Assembly (NCBI GenBank): GCA_934457515.1
Contig: CAKSHV010000094.1
Coordinates: 1 to 6,336 of the forward strand
Origin: an uncultured Clostridia bacterium
GTDB taxonomy: Bacteria > Bacillota > Clostridia > RGIG6154
Reading direction: 5' to 3'
DNA length: 6,336 nt
A program made the translations under genes and the position numbers. Shown piece by piece: positions 1 through 5,751 of the stretch (the first letter of the stretch is position 1; every line of letters begins with the position of its first letter). The notes under the pieces are model-generated. The model had not been told where the DNA came from. It saw only the letters and a program-made list of their open reading frames with translations, and ran no database searches.

Positions 1-374
1 GCCGAGTGCGTTATCACGGTAAGCTTTGAAAACCGTTTGACAAGCGCCTCTGCAAAAGCAACAGCCGTGCTGCCCGAATCGACGGCAATCACATCACCCT
101 CCGAAACAAACAATGCTGCCGTTTCGGCAAGCTCTCTTTTTTCGTCCGCGTGCTCCAACTGGCGCTTATCCAAATTTTCATACACGCGGTTTCGCCCCGG
201 TATCACAGCGCCGCCGTGCACGCGAAGCAGCTCGCCGCTGTGCTCTAATGTAAGCAAATCTTTTCGGACCGTTTCAGCCGAAACATTTAGCATTCGACTG
301 ATGGAAACAGTTGTTGCCGCGCCTTTGTCATTTAAAATTTCTATAATTCTTGCCTTGCGTTCATTTGCAAGCAT
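1..374 (-). CDS. DeoR-family transcriptional regulator (5' part, cut by window edge)
   Basis: This is the first 124 residues of a DeoR/GlpR-type repressor, a family of about 250 aa that usually controls sugar or sugar-phosphate catabolism. It opens with MLANERKARIIEIL, the typical family start. A winged helix-turn-helix follows at about residues 19-57 (VSISRMLNVSAETVRKDL, then the wing LLRVHGGAV). The start of the effector-binding DeoRC domain is visible at about 78-124, including DSGST (99-103), which in this family helps bind a phosphorylated sugar ligand. The ATG is chosen because it gives the canonical N-terminus; GGAG lies 10 nt upstream, a slightly long spacing. An in-frame TTG two codons earlier would be only 4 nt from that GGAG. 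The gene has its own promoter and is separated from the upstream glycosidase by a terminator, so it begins a new transcript that probably continues into unseen genes. Family is clear. The target genes and effector are not visible. Confidence 0.93.
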   Translation of the reverse strand, partial: MLANERKARIIEILNDKGAATTVSISRMLNVSAETVRKDLLTLEHSGELLRVHGGAVIPGRNRVYENLDKRQLEHADEKRELAETAALFVSEGDVIAVDSGSTAVAFAEALVKRFSKLTVITHS

Positions 375-400
375 TTCCAACCAACTCCAATCTAATACAG

Positions 401-429
401 ATTATGCCATAAATTTGCAACTTTGTCAA
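401..429 (-). promoter_or_regulatory. Sigma-A-type promoter of the DeoR-family gene
   Basis: Read on the minus strand, a perfect -35 TTGACA (424-429) is followed by a 17-nt spacer and -10 CATAAT (401-406, one mismatch to consensus). The predicted transcription start is near 394-395, giving a leader of about 20 nt before the ATG at 374. The promoter sits between the terminator of the glycosidase unit and the regulator start, so the regulator can be transcribed independently. No clear inverted-repeat operator was seen around it. Confidence 0.85.
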
Positions 430-431
430 GT

Positions 432-468
432 AAAAAAATAAGCAAATGCTTGTGCATTTGCTTATTTT
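432..468 (-). terminator. Intrinsic terminator of the amidohydrolase-glycosidase unit
   Basis: An uninterrupted inverted repeat pairs 435-449 with 454-468 (15 bp; core AAGCAAATGC / GCATTTGCTT) around a 4-nt loop at 450-453. On the minus strand the hairpin runs into a run of seven T residues (positions 438 to 432), which overlaps the stem base. It lies just past the glycosidase stop codon at 476-478 and upstream of the next promoter, as expected for a factor-independent terminator. The stem is A+T-rich at its base, so efficiency is uncertain. Confidence 0.85.
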
Positions 469-475
469 GACTTTT

Positions 476-3196
476 TTACTCAATTGTTGTTTCCACAAAG
501 CAGTAATCGTCGTTCCAATCAACGCCCCAGGCAAAAGGCGAATCGGACTTGTAAAACGAGCCGGGACCTACGCTGTAGCTCTCGCCCTCTTCCAAATGGT
601 ACGGACCAAGCAGATTCCTTAAATTGTTCACTATCGTAAGTTCCATTTCATTTTCGCCGGCGTGAACAAAGGGCGTAATATCCATCTCAAATGGATTCCA
701 AATCAGTGTTCCCGCATCATAACCGTTTATGCGCACTTCAATGGCGTTAATCCCCTTTTTATTGAATTTAAGGACGGTTTTGCCGCTATTTTCCGCCATA
801 GAAAAGGAACTTTTAACAGTAAGTTTGCCCGAAAAGAACGGATAGCCCTGCATTTCGATGTGTTTTAGCTTTAGCGACTCCGTTTTTTTACTTATCACAA
901 AATCCCCGCTGTAGCGCTCGGCATTTCTCTTAAGCGGTGCAAATTTTTCCTTCTCGGTTAAAACGTCAAAATCACCTACAATAAAAATGCCCTCGATTTC
1001 CATATCATAAGCCAGTTTATTCTTTTCGCTTTCGAAAATGCGGCTGTTTTTAATCATTTGCAAACACTCGTCCGACTGTTTAAAATCACAAGTCAAAACA
1101 ATTTCATTTTCGCCCGTACGCACAAAGGGTGCAATATTTAAAAGCTCAAACGCACGGTCGCGGAAAAAGCCGCACGGCTTTTCGGAAAGAACTGCGCCGT
1201 TTACCTGAATTTTATACTGCTTAGGCGTTTCACACGCAAGATAAATTTCGTTTGGCACAAAATCTGCCTTAAATGTATATCGCATGCGGATATTTACCTT
1301 TCGTTCCAAAGCGTTTGCCTTGTCCGCAATATCCAAAACATAGGCATTTTTTTCGATCAACTCACCGTCAAACCAATAGTCGCACTTATCAAGCGTAAGC
1401 GCGTTTTTGTCTGCCCGAACCAGCTGCCAGTTTTCGGGAAGCTTAAGCGCGGATTCTTCTTGTTCATCTTTTGCAATGCACGCCGTGCCGTCATCTATGA
1501 CAACCAAACTGCTCATGGGCGCAAACAGGTGCGAGCCGGAAAAAGGAACAAAATCGCCTGTGTTTAAATCCATCATTTTTCCGCCGCAGAAGATGTTTGC
1601 AGTTTGATTTTCGGTTGTTTCGTTTACAAAATAATGCATGGTAAATCCGTCAAAATGACGACAGGTGTAGGTTAATTTTTCATTGTCGCACACTTTATTT
1701 CTCGCAATTTCATCTGCATTTGTAAGTACACCGCCTTGGCTTTTAAATTCTGAAAGCAGATTTTTCGTGGAATCAAACAATACTTCGTCCTGCACCAAAA
1801 TGACTTTTTTATAGTGCTGCGAACCGATAACAATTTCGCCGTTTTTAACCTCGGCATGCTTTTCCATGATTGTTTCATCGCCCAAATGGAATAAAATGTG
1901 CTTTCTTTCAAGTTTGTCAATGATTTTCATAAACTTAGCATTCAAATCTCTAATGCCTTTGTTTTCCGCGTTGTCGAACATCGTCCACGCTGCTGACTGC
2001 GGGTGAATCACAAGCGTATCAAATTTCACTTTGCCCTCGGTCAGCAAAATGCCGATACGGCTCATTTGCTCGGTGAAAATCGAATATTCGTCCCACCAGG
2101 GCTGCTGACAGTACATGGCGGGCGGATAGTCGCGCTTACGGATTCCGCGCAGCGAATAGCCCTCCAAATGCGGACAAAGTAAATTAACCCCACGGACAAA
2201 CTGCGACTCAAGCAGCCATCTTAATTCTTCAAAGCTGACATTGTGTCCGCAAAGCGCAAAGCTTTCGGTTAAAATCTGTTTCTTGCCTGTCTGGTGTGCA
2301 ACGCTTGAAAGCTGCAGCGGAATCAGCGGGTTGATTTGGCTGCGCGAAAGCCAATCGATGCCCGGAATATGAAAATATTCATACTGAGGCATAACCGCAC
2401 CGTTTGAAGTGATTTGAATTAACAAATTATCCTCCAAAACCATATGGCCTGTAAGACGCATGCCATTCTTATCCAGATATTCATAAATTTGCTTCACATA
2501 GGCGTTTGTAAAAAGATTGCAAACCAGTTTCCAAAAACGGAAACGCGTTTGTTTATAGTCGCCTGTCTCAAAAAACAGCTCGGGAAGACGTAAAATTAAA
2601 TCATCGGAATAAGCTTTTTCGTATTCTTCGGGCAAAACAAAACTCCACGGAATACCGTTCCGTGAAACCTGCGGTTCATCGGTAAAAATACCGGGCATTT
2701 TGCCCTTGTATTTTTCTGCGTATGGTTTATATGCAGCCTCAATAAACTTTTGAACCACTTTTTTATCCAAATTATCCACATAAAACGGGTTTACTTCATA
2801 ATACAAATGATAGCCGTTCACATTTGCAATGGTTTGGGGTTCGTTTTTTTCGCCTATTTCAATGCGAAGATATTTTTGCTGATAGTCAATACCAAGTTCG
2901 TTTACCGCACCCGCACCAAAACCGCTCGGCCAGCCGTTCTCGTCATATGCCCATGCCTGCATACCGTATTTTTGACATTCATCTATGCTCGCATCCACAT
3001 TTTGAAACCACTCATCACCCATATATTCGGTCTGCAAACCGCCGCGCGCATGCATAAATGCGCCGCCAAGCCCGGCTTTATGCATAAGGCGGACCTGCTT
3101 TCTTGTTTCCTCAACGTCTAATTTTTCGTTCCATGACCAAAACGGAATCGGCCTGTATTCTTTCGGAACGTCTTTTAAAACTTTTTTAATGTCCAT
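476..3196 (-). CDS. Cytoplasmic multidomain glycoside hydrolase, GH106/alpha-L-rhamnosidase-like
   Basis: A 906-aa probable glycosidase with no signal peptide or membrane segment, so it should cleave imported oligosaccharides or glycosides inside the cell. Visible architecture: a catalytic TIM-barrel-like domain at about 1-385, starting PFWSWN (18-23), then FMHARGGLQTEY (47-58) and AWAYDENGWPSG (81-92); a GATase-like alpha/beta domain at about 388-500, as in several large glycosidases (DTLVIHP, then YKKVILVQDEVL); a small beta domain at about 505-575; and two galactose-binding-like beta sandwiches at about 620-705 and 785-906. Candidate catalytic acids are E174 in FTDEP and E311 in LTESF, assigned from motif placement only. 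The PFWSWN and GGL.TEY signatures resemble proteins annotated as GH106 or alpha-L-rhamnosidase-like, but the substrate is not proven. The ATG has AAGGAG 7 nt upstream. It is the second gene after an amidohydrolase, with an 11-nt gap. Glycosidase function is likely; rhamnoside specificity is a moderate-confidence inference. Confidence 0.85.
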   Translation of the reverse strand: MDIKKVLKDVPKEYRPIPFWSWNEKLDVEETRKQVRLMHKAGLGGAFMHARGGLQTEYMGDEWFQNVDASIDECQKYGMQAWAYDENGWPSGFGAGAVNELGIDYQQKYLRIEIGEKNEPQTIANVNGYHLYYEVNPFYVDNLDKKVVQKFIEAAYKPYAEKYKGKMPGIFTDEPQVSRNGIPWSFVLPEEYEKAYSDDLILRLPELFFETGDYKQTRFRFWKLVCNLFTNAYVKQIYEYLDKNGMRLTGHMVLEDNLLIQITSNGAVMPQYEYFHIPGIDWLSRSQINPLIPLQLSSVAHQTGKKQILTESFALCGHNVSFEELRWLLESQFVRGVNLLCPHLEGYSLRGIRKRDYPPAMYCQQPWWDEYSIFTEQMSRIGILLTEGKVKFDTLVIHPQSAAWTMFDNAENKGIRDLNAKFMKIIDKLERKHILFHLGDETIMEKHAEVKNGEIVIGSQHYKKVILVQDEVLFDSTKNLLSEFKSQGGVLTNADEIARNKVCDNEKLTYTCRHFDGFTMHYFVNETTENQTANIFCGGKMMDLNTGDFVPFSGSHLFAPMSSLVVIDDGTACIAKDEQEESALKLPENWQLVRADKNALTLDKCDYWFDGELIEKNAYVLDIADKANALERKVNIRMRYTFKADFVPNEIYLACETPKQYKIQVNGAVLSEKPCGFFRDRAFELLNIAPFVRTGENEIVLTCDFKQSDECLQMIKNSRIFESEKNKLAYDMEIEGIFIVGDFDVLTEKEKFAPLKRNAERYSGDFVISKKTESLKLKHIEMQGYPFFSGKLTVKSSFSMAENSGKTVLKFNKKGINAIEVRINGYDAGTLIWNPFEMDITPFVHAGENEMELTIVNNLRNLLGPYHLEEGESYSVGPGSFYKSDSPFAWGVDWNDDYCFVETTIE

Positions 3197-3203
3197 ACAT
3201 CTG

Positions 3204-3209
3204 CTCCTT
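3204..3209 (-). promoter_or_regulatory. Glycosidase ribosome-binding site fused to the upstream stop codon
   Basis: On the minus strand the amidohydrolase stop TAA (3210-3208) runs directly into GGAG, so the stop supplies the first two bases of the AAGGAG Shine-Dalgarno. The glycosidase ATG follows after a 7-nt spacer. Ribosomes terminating on the amidohydrolase would cover this site, which suggests translational coupling and a fixed ratio of the two proteins. The coupling is inferred from the overlap. Confidence 0.85.
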
Positions 3210-4017
3210 ATCCTTTTATTTTTAAAATTTTCTTTGCATTTTCATTGAAAATCAGTTCTTTTTCCCGTTCGGAAAGTCCAAGACTCTCTATAAAATTCAC
3301 TTCGTCATTTGGGTCGCTCCATGGTGCGTCCGAGCCAAAAAGAATTTTATCCGCGCCATGCTTTCGAATGATTTTAAGTGCCTGCTCCTTCGTCACAATG
3401 CCGTGCGAAGCAAAAGACGTATCTAAAAAAACGGGCAGTTCACAAACGGACTTTATGACCTCTTCCGCACAGCCGATGCCCCCGAAATGTGCAAAAATAA
3501 CCGGAACTTTCAATACGGAAAGCACTTTAATCAACCGGTTTGGCATGCCGTGATACGGCGGCTTAAATCCATAGTCCTCTCCTGCGTGAAACAAAACCGG
3601 TAAATTTAAGCGGTTTATTTCTTCATAAAGCGAAAAAATTGATTCGTCATCGGGATAAAAACCTTGATAATCGGGGTGAAATTTAATCCCGCAAAGTCCC
3701 AATTCTTTCACGCGCCTTGCCTCATCCAATGCATGCCCGCTTTTGGGGTACACCGAGCCGAATGCATAAAGATTGAGATTGCTGTTGTCCAAAACCGTTT
3801 TTGCGAAATCATTTACTGCGCGCATCTGGTGCTCGTTTGTGGCAATGCTTTGCACCACACCGAAATCCACCCTGCTTTTTTTAAGCAATGCGGATAATCC
3901 GGCTGCCGTGCCGTCAAAATAAGGCAAAATGCCGCCCGACTCGTCCGAAAGGGTTTGAATCGCGCGGGATGCAAGCCGATCGGGAAAACAATGAGTGTGA
4001 AAATCAATTTTTGTCAT
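3208..4017 (-). CDS. Amidohydrolase-superfamily metal-dependent hydrolase (Amidohydro_2 type)
   Basis: A 269-aa TIM-barrel metal hydrolase of the COG2159/Amidohydro_2 kind, complete and near normal size. Metal-ligand motifs appear in the expected order: DFHTH with H7 and H9 after the first strand, KFHPDYQGF (112-120), FHAGE with H144, FAHFGG with H177, and the late aspartate D230 in LFGSDAPW. Relatives include lactonases, decarboxylases and other C-O, C-N or C-C hydrolases, so the reaction cannot be read from sequence. There is no signal peptide; it should be cytoplasmic. The ATG has GGAGG 6 nt upstream. It is the first gene of a two-gene unit with the glycosidase, so a role on the same substrate is plausible, for instance opening a sugar lactone or removing a non-sugar substituent. 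That role is inference only. Its promoter lies in the divergent region shared with the glycosyltransferase. Confidence 0.88.
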   Translation of the reverse strand: MTKIDFHTHCFPDRLASRAIQTLSDESGGILPYFDGTAAGLSALLKKSRVDFGVVQSIATNEHQMRAVNDFAKTVLDNSNLNLYAFGSVYPKSGHALDEARRVKELGLCGIKFHPDYQGFYPDDESIFSLYEEINRLNLPVLFHAGEDYGFKPPYHGMPNRLIKVLSVLKVPVIFAHFGGIGCAEEVIKSVCELPVFLDTSFASHGIVTKEQALKIIRKHGADKILFGSDAPWSDPNDEVNFIESLGLSEREKELIFNENAKKILKIKG

Positions 4018-4023
4018 CTTCTG

Positions 4024-4028
4024 CCTCC
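4024..4028 (-). promoter_or_regulatory. Ribosome-binding site of the amidohydrolase
   Basis: GGAGG on the minus strand, 6 nt before the ATG at 4017, is a near-perfect anti-16S match. It fixes this start, which also puts the HTH metal motif at residues 7-9, the usual N-terminal position for the family. Confidence 0.85.
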
Positions 4029-4049
4029 GATTATAATTGTCTATGTTAT

Positions 4050-4078
4050 TTTATATCATATATTATCTCTTTTTTCAA
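4050..4078 (-). promoter_or_regulatory. Promoter of the amidohydrolase-glycosidase unit
   Basis: On the minus strand, -35 TTGAAA (4073-4078, five of six consensus bases or close) is followed by a 17-nt spacer and -10 TATAAA (4050-4055). A start near 4043 would give a leader of about 25 nt containing the GGAGG site. An alternative TATAAT at 4030-4035 is a better hexamer, but a start from it would fall at the ribosome-binding site, so it is less likely. The region is very A+T-rich, which makes chance matches easier. Confidence 0.65.
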
Positions 4079-4105
4079 TAGGCAATTTTGTGTTTCTTAT
4101 ATTTG

Positions 4106-4134
4106 TTGACAAACAGAAAACGGTGTGTTAAACT
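4106..4134 (+). promoter_or_regulatory. Putative promoter of the glycosyltransferase gene
   Basis: A perfect -35 TTGACA (4106-4111) with a 17-nt spacer precedes TAAACT (4129-4134), which matches the -10 consensus at four of six positions. The predicted start, about 4140-4142, falls at or inside the AGAAGG ribosome-binding site and would leave a leader of only about 10 nt. Either the start is a few bases earlier than predicted or this is not the main promoter. A weaker alternative -10 is TTATAT at 4097-4102 without a good -35. It lies back-to-back with the leftward promoter at 4050-4078. Confidence 0.5.
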
Positions 4135-4150
4135 GATAGAAGGTGATTAT

Positions 4151-5086
4151 ATGATTCAAATTTTGCTTGCCGCCTACAACGGCGAACGCTATATAAAACA
4201 GCAATTAGATTCCTTGTTCGCACAAACTGTGAAGGATTTTGAGCTGATTGTGCGGGACGACTGCTCGACCGACGGCACATTTGCCATTTTGTCGGAATAT
4301 GAAAAAAAATACCCCGAAAAAATTCGTGTTTATCGGAACGAAACACCTTGCGGAAACGCAAAAGACAATTTTTTTCGCCTGATGCAGGACGCGGACGCGG
4401 ACTATATTTTATTCTGCGACCAAGATGATGTTTGGATGCCCGATAAAATCAAAAAAACGCTTGCGAAAATGAAAACGTATCCGCAAAACATGCCCGTATT
4501 GGTACATACCGACCTCTCGGTTGTAGACAAGCATTTGAATATAAAAAAACGTTCTTTTTTTAAGGCACAGCATTTTAATGTGCAAAACTATTCGTTCGGC
4601 AGCACGCTTGCGCAAAACAACGTAACAGGCTGCACCATGATGATAAACCGCGCGCTGTTAAATCTTGTTAAAAACACGAACAACAGCGACATTATCATGC
4701 ACGACTGGTGGCTTGCCGCAGCAGCGGCAACGTTCGGGAAAATTGGTGTTGTAAACGAACCAACCATGCTGTACCGCCAGCATAGTCAAAATGCAGTCGG
4801 CGCCAAAGGTTTTTATTTTGCTTTTTTTAAAAAGTTGTTTAAAATCGGCGAAACAATCGGCATAAGCGACACATTAAAACGCACTTTTAAGCAAAGTGCC
4901 GCTTTCTTAAATGCATTTTCCGACCGATTAAGCTTAGAACAAAAAAATGCGATACAAAGCTATGCAAATTTGCCGAATCTTCCTGTATCAAAACGGCTGA
5001 AAACCGTTATAAAATACGGATTTTTAAAACAGTCGTTTTTGAAGAAAACCGCCATGCTTTTGCACATCTGCATGCCAAACATGTAA
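4151..5086 (+). CDS. Family 2 glycosyltransferase, rhamnosyltransferase-like
   Basis: A 311-aa inverting GT-A-fold glycosyltransferase that would add a sugar from a nucleotide-sugar donor to a growing surface polysaccharide at the cytoplasmic face of the membrane. The start is MIQILLAAYNGERYIKQQLD, the classic GT2 first strand. Next come DDCSTDGT (36-43), the metal-binding DxD region CDQDDVW (89-95), the acceptor-side segment NNVTGCTMM (156-164), MHDWW (183-187) and YRQH (208-211). This set resembles bacterial rhamnosyltransferase-type GT2 proteins, but donor and acceptor are not proven. The tail (about 218-311) is basic, with hydrophobic stretches that could contact the membrane. Start at 4151 has AGAAGG about 7 nt upstream. 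The frame is open upstream to 4088, but that segment contains the promoter and lacks family similarity. It is a single-gene unit with no other polysaccharide gene nearby. Confidence 0.9.
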   Translation: MIQILLAAYNGERYIKQQLDSLFAQTVKDFELIVRDDCSTDGTFAILSEYEKKYPEKIRVYRNETPCGNAKDNFFRLMQDADADYILFCDQDDVWMPDKIKKTLAKMKTYPQNMPVLVHTDLSVVDKHLNIKKRSFFKAQHFNVQNYSFGSTLAQNNVTGCTMMINRALLNLVKNTNNSDIIMHDWWLAAAAATFGKIGVVNEPTMLYRQHSQNAVGAKGFYFAFFKKLFKIGETIGISDTLKRTFKQSAAFLNAFSDRLSLEQKNAIQSYANLPNLPVSKRLKTVIKYGFLKQSFLKKTAMLLHICMPNM

Positions 5087-5096
5087 ACAGAGCAAA

Positions 5097-5122
5097 AAAA
5101 GACTGCCAAAAGGCAGTCTTTT
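5097..5122. terminator. Bidirectional terminator between convergent genes
   Basis: An 11-bp perfect stem pairs 5097-5107 with 5112-5122 (core GACTGCC / GGCAGTC) around an AAAA loop. On the plus strand it ends in TTTT followed by GATTTTATTT, serving the glycosyltransferase, whose stop is 10 bases before the stem. On the minus strand the A-run at 5094-5100 becomes seven T residues, serving the phosphoribosyltransferase unit that stops at 5137. One hairpin therefore closes both converging transcripts. Confidence 0.92.
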
Positions 5123-5136
5123 GATTTTATTTAAAA

Positions 5137-5697
5137 TTAGTCAATCGGATTTCCGTCTTTATCAAACAGCGGAAGCTTTTCGAGATAGATAACATCTCCG
5201 CGCTCCATCGCGTCGCCTTCAACCAAAACAGCCGCTTTGCCTACAATATTGCCGCCTGCCTGTTCAACCAAAGACTCGATTGCGGAAATTGAACCGCCGG
5301 TGCTGATTACATCATCCACCAACAAAACGCGCTTGCCTTTCATTGCGGCAATGTCCGCGTCACCGATGCACAAATCTTGCTCTCCTACCGTTGTGATTGA
5401 CTCCACAGCGGAATGGATTACATTTTTCATGTACACCTTCGGCTTTTTGCGTGCCACAATGTAGTTTTCGGCGTCTTCCTGACGAGCCATTTCATACAAA
5501 AGCGGAATACCTTTGCATTCTGCCGTAATCATAATATCATGCTCGGGCACTTTTTTCAAAAGCTCTTTTGCGCAAGCTTTTGTTATTTCAACATCACCGA
5601 ACATAATAAATGCGGCAATATATAAATTTTCATTGACTGCAAACAGAGGCAAGTCTCTTTTAACCCCTGCAATTTCCATTGTATAATGGCTTTTCAT
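5137..5697 (-). CDS. Purine phosphoribosyltransferase (type I, adenine PRTase-like)
   Basis: A 186-aa type I phosphoribosyltransferase that would couple a free purine base to PRPP, releasing pyrophosphate, as a cytoplasmic salvage step. The diagnostic PRPP loop is VLLVDDVISTGGS (124-136), with the two adjacent aspartates and the TGGS phosphate turn. Upstream, ITAECKGIPLLYEMAR (57-72) matches the flexible-loop and dimer region of adenine PRTase-like proteins, and VARKKPKVY (81-89) matches the following strand. Length fits the Apt/Xpt group. Base specificity (adenine, xanthine or guanine) is not decided by what I can see. The start is the ATG at 5697, giving MKSHYTMEIAGVKRDL. Its only Shine-Dalgarno, AAGGAA, is about 12 nt away, which is long, and the internal Met7 has none. 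It follows the permease gene by 54 nt with no terminator or clear promoter between them, so the two are probably co-transcribed. Confidence 0.9.
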   Translation of the reverse strand: MKSHYTMEIAGVKRDLPLFAVNENLYIAAFIMFGDVEITKACAKELLKKVPEHDIMITAECKGIPLLYEMARQEDAENYIVARKKPKVYMKNVIHSAVESITTVGEQDLCIGDADIAAMKGKRVLLVDDVISTGGSISAIESLVEQAGGNIVGKAAVLVEGDAMERGDVIYLEKLPLFDKDGNPID

Positions 5698-5751
5698 GAT
5701 AACAACCAGTTCCTTTCTGTCCGAATCCGATTTCTGTTTTCAATGAGGAGA
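5698..5751 (-). other. Permease-phosphoribosyltransferase spacer
   Basis: This 54-nt gap has no hairpin with a T-tract and no convincing -35/-10 pair: a TTGAAA is present but nothing resembling a -10 lies 16-18 nt after it. The minus strand holds AAAGGAAC as the only ribosome-binding candidate for the downstream gene and a short direct repeat of CAGAAA. It reads as an ordinary intra-operon spacer. Confidence 0.6.

Noticed and set aside
37..441. Plus-strand open frame of 134 codons at the left end
   Set aside because: It is antisense to the well-supported DeoR-type gene, has low-complexity Ser/Ala-rich composition, no ribosome-binding site, and runs through the promoter and into the terminator.
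2750..3121. Plus-strand open frame of 123 codons inside the glycosidase gene
   Set aside because: It is antisense to the conserved catalytic domain, lacks a ribosome-binding site and resembles no family. It is a by-product of codon bias on the coding strand.
4051..4062. A+T-rich near-palindrome around the leftward -10
   Set aside because: The symmetry is imperfect at the centre and arises from alternating A/T. It overlaps the -10 element and cannot be separated from base composition.
4115..4128. CcpA cre-like 14-mer within the glycosyltransferase promoter spacer
   Set aside because: The central AAAACG looks like cre, but three defined positions mismatch at the ends, so it is not better than chance in A+T-rich DNA.
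4088..4150. Longer N-terminus for the glycosyltransferase from an upstream TTG
   Set aside because: The extra 21 residues cover the TTGACA promoter and the ribosome-binding site and have no family similarity. The ATG at 4151 gives the canonical GT2 start.
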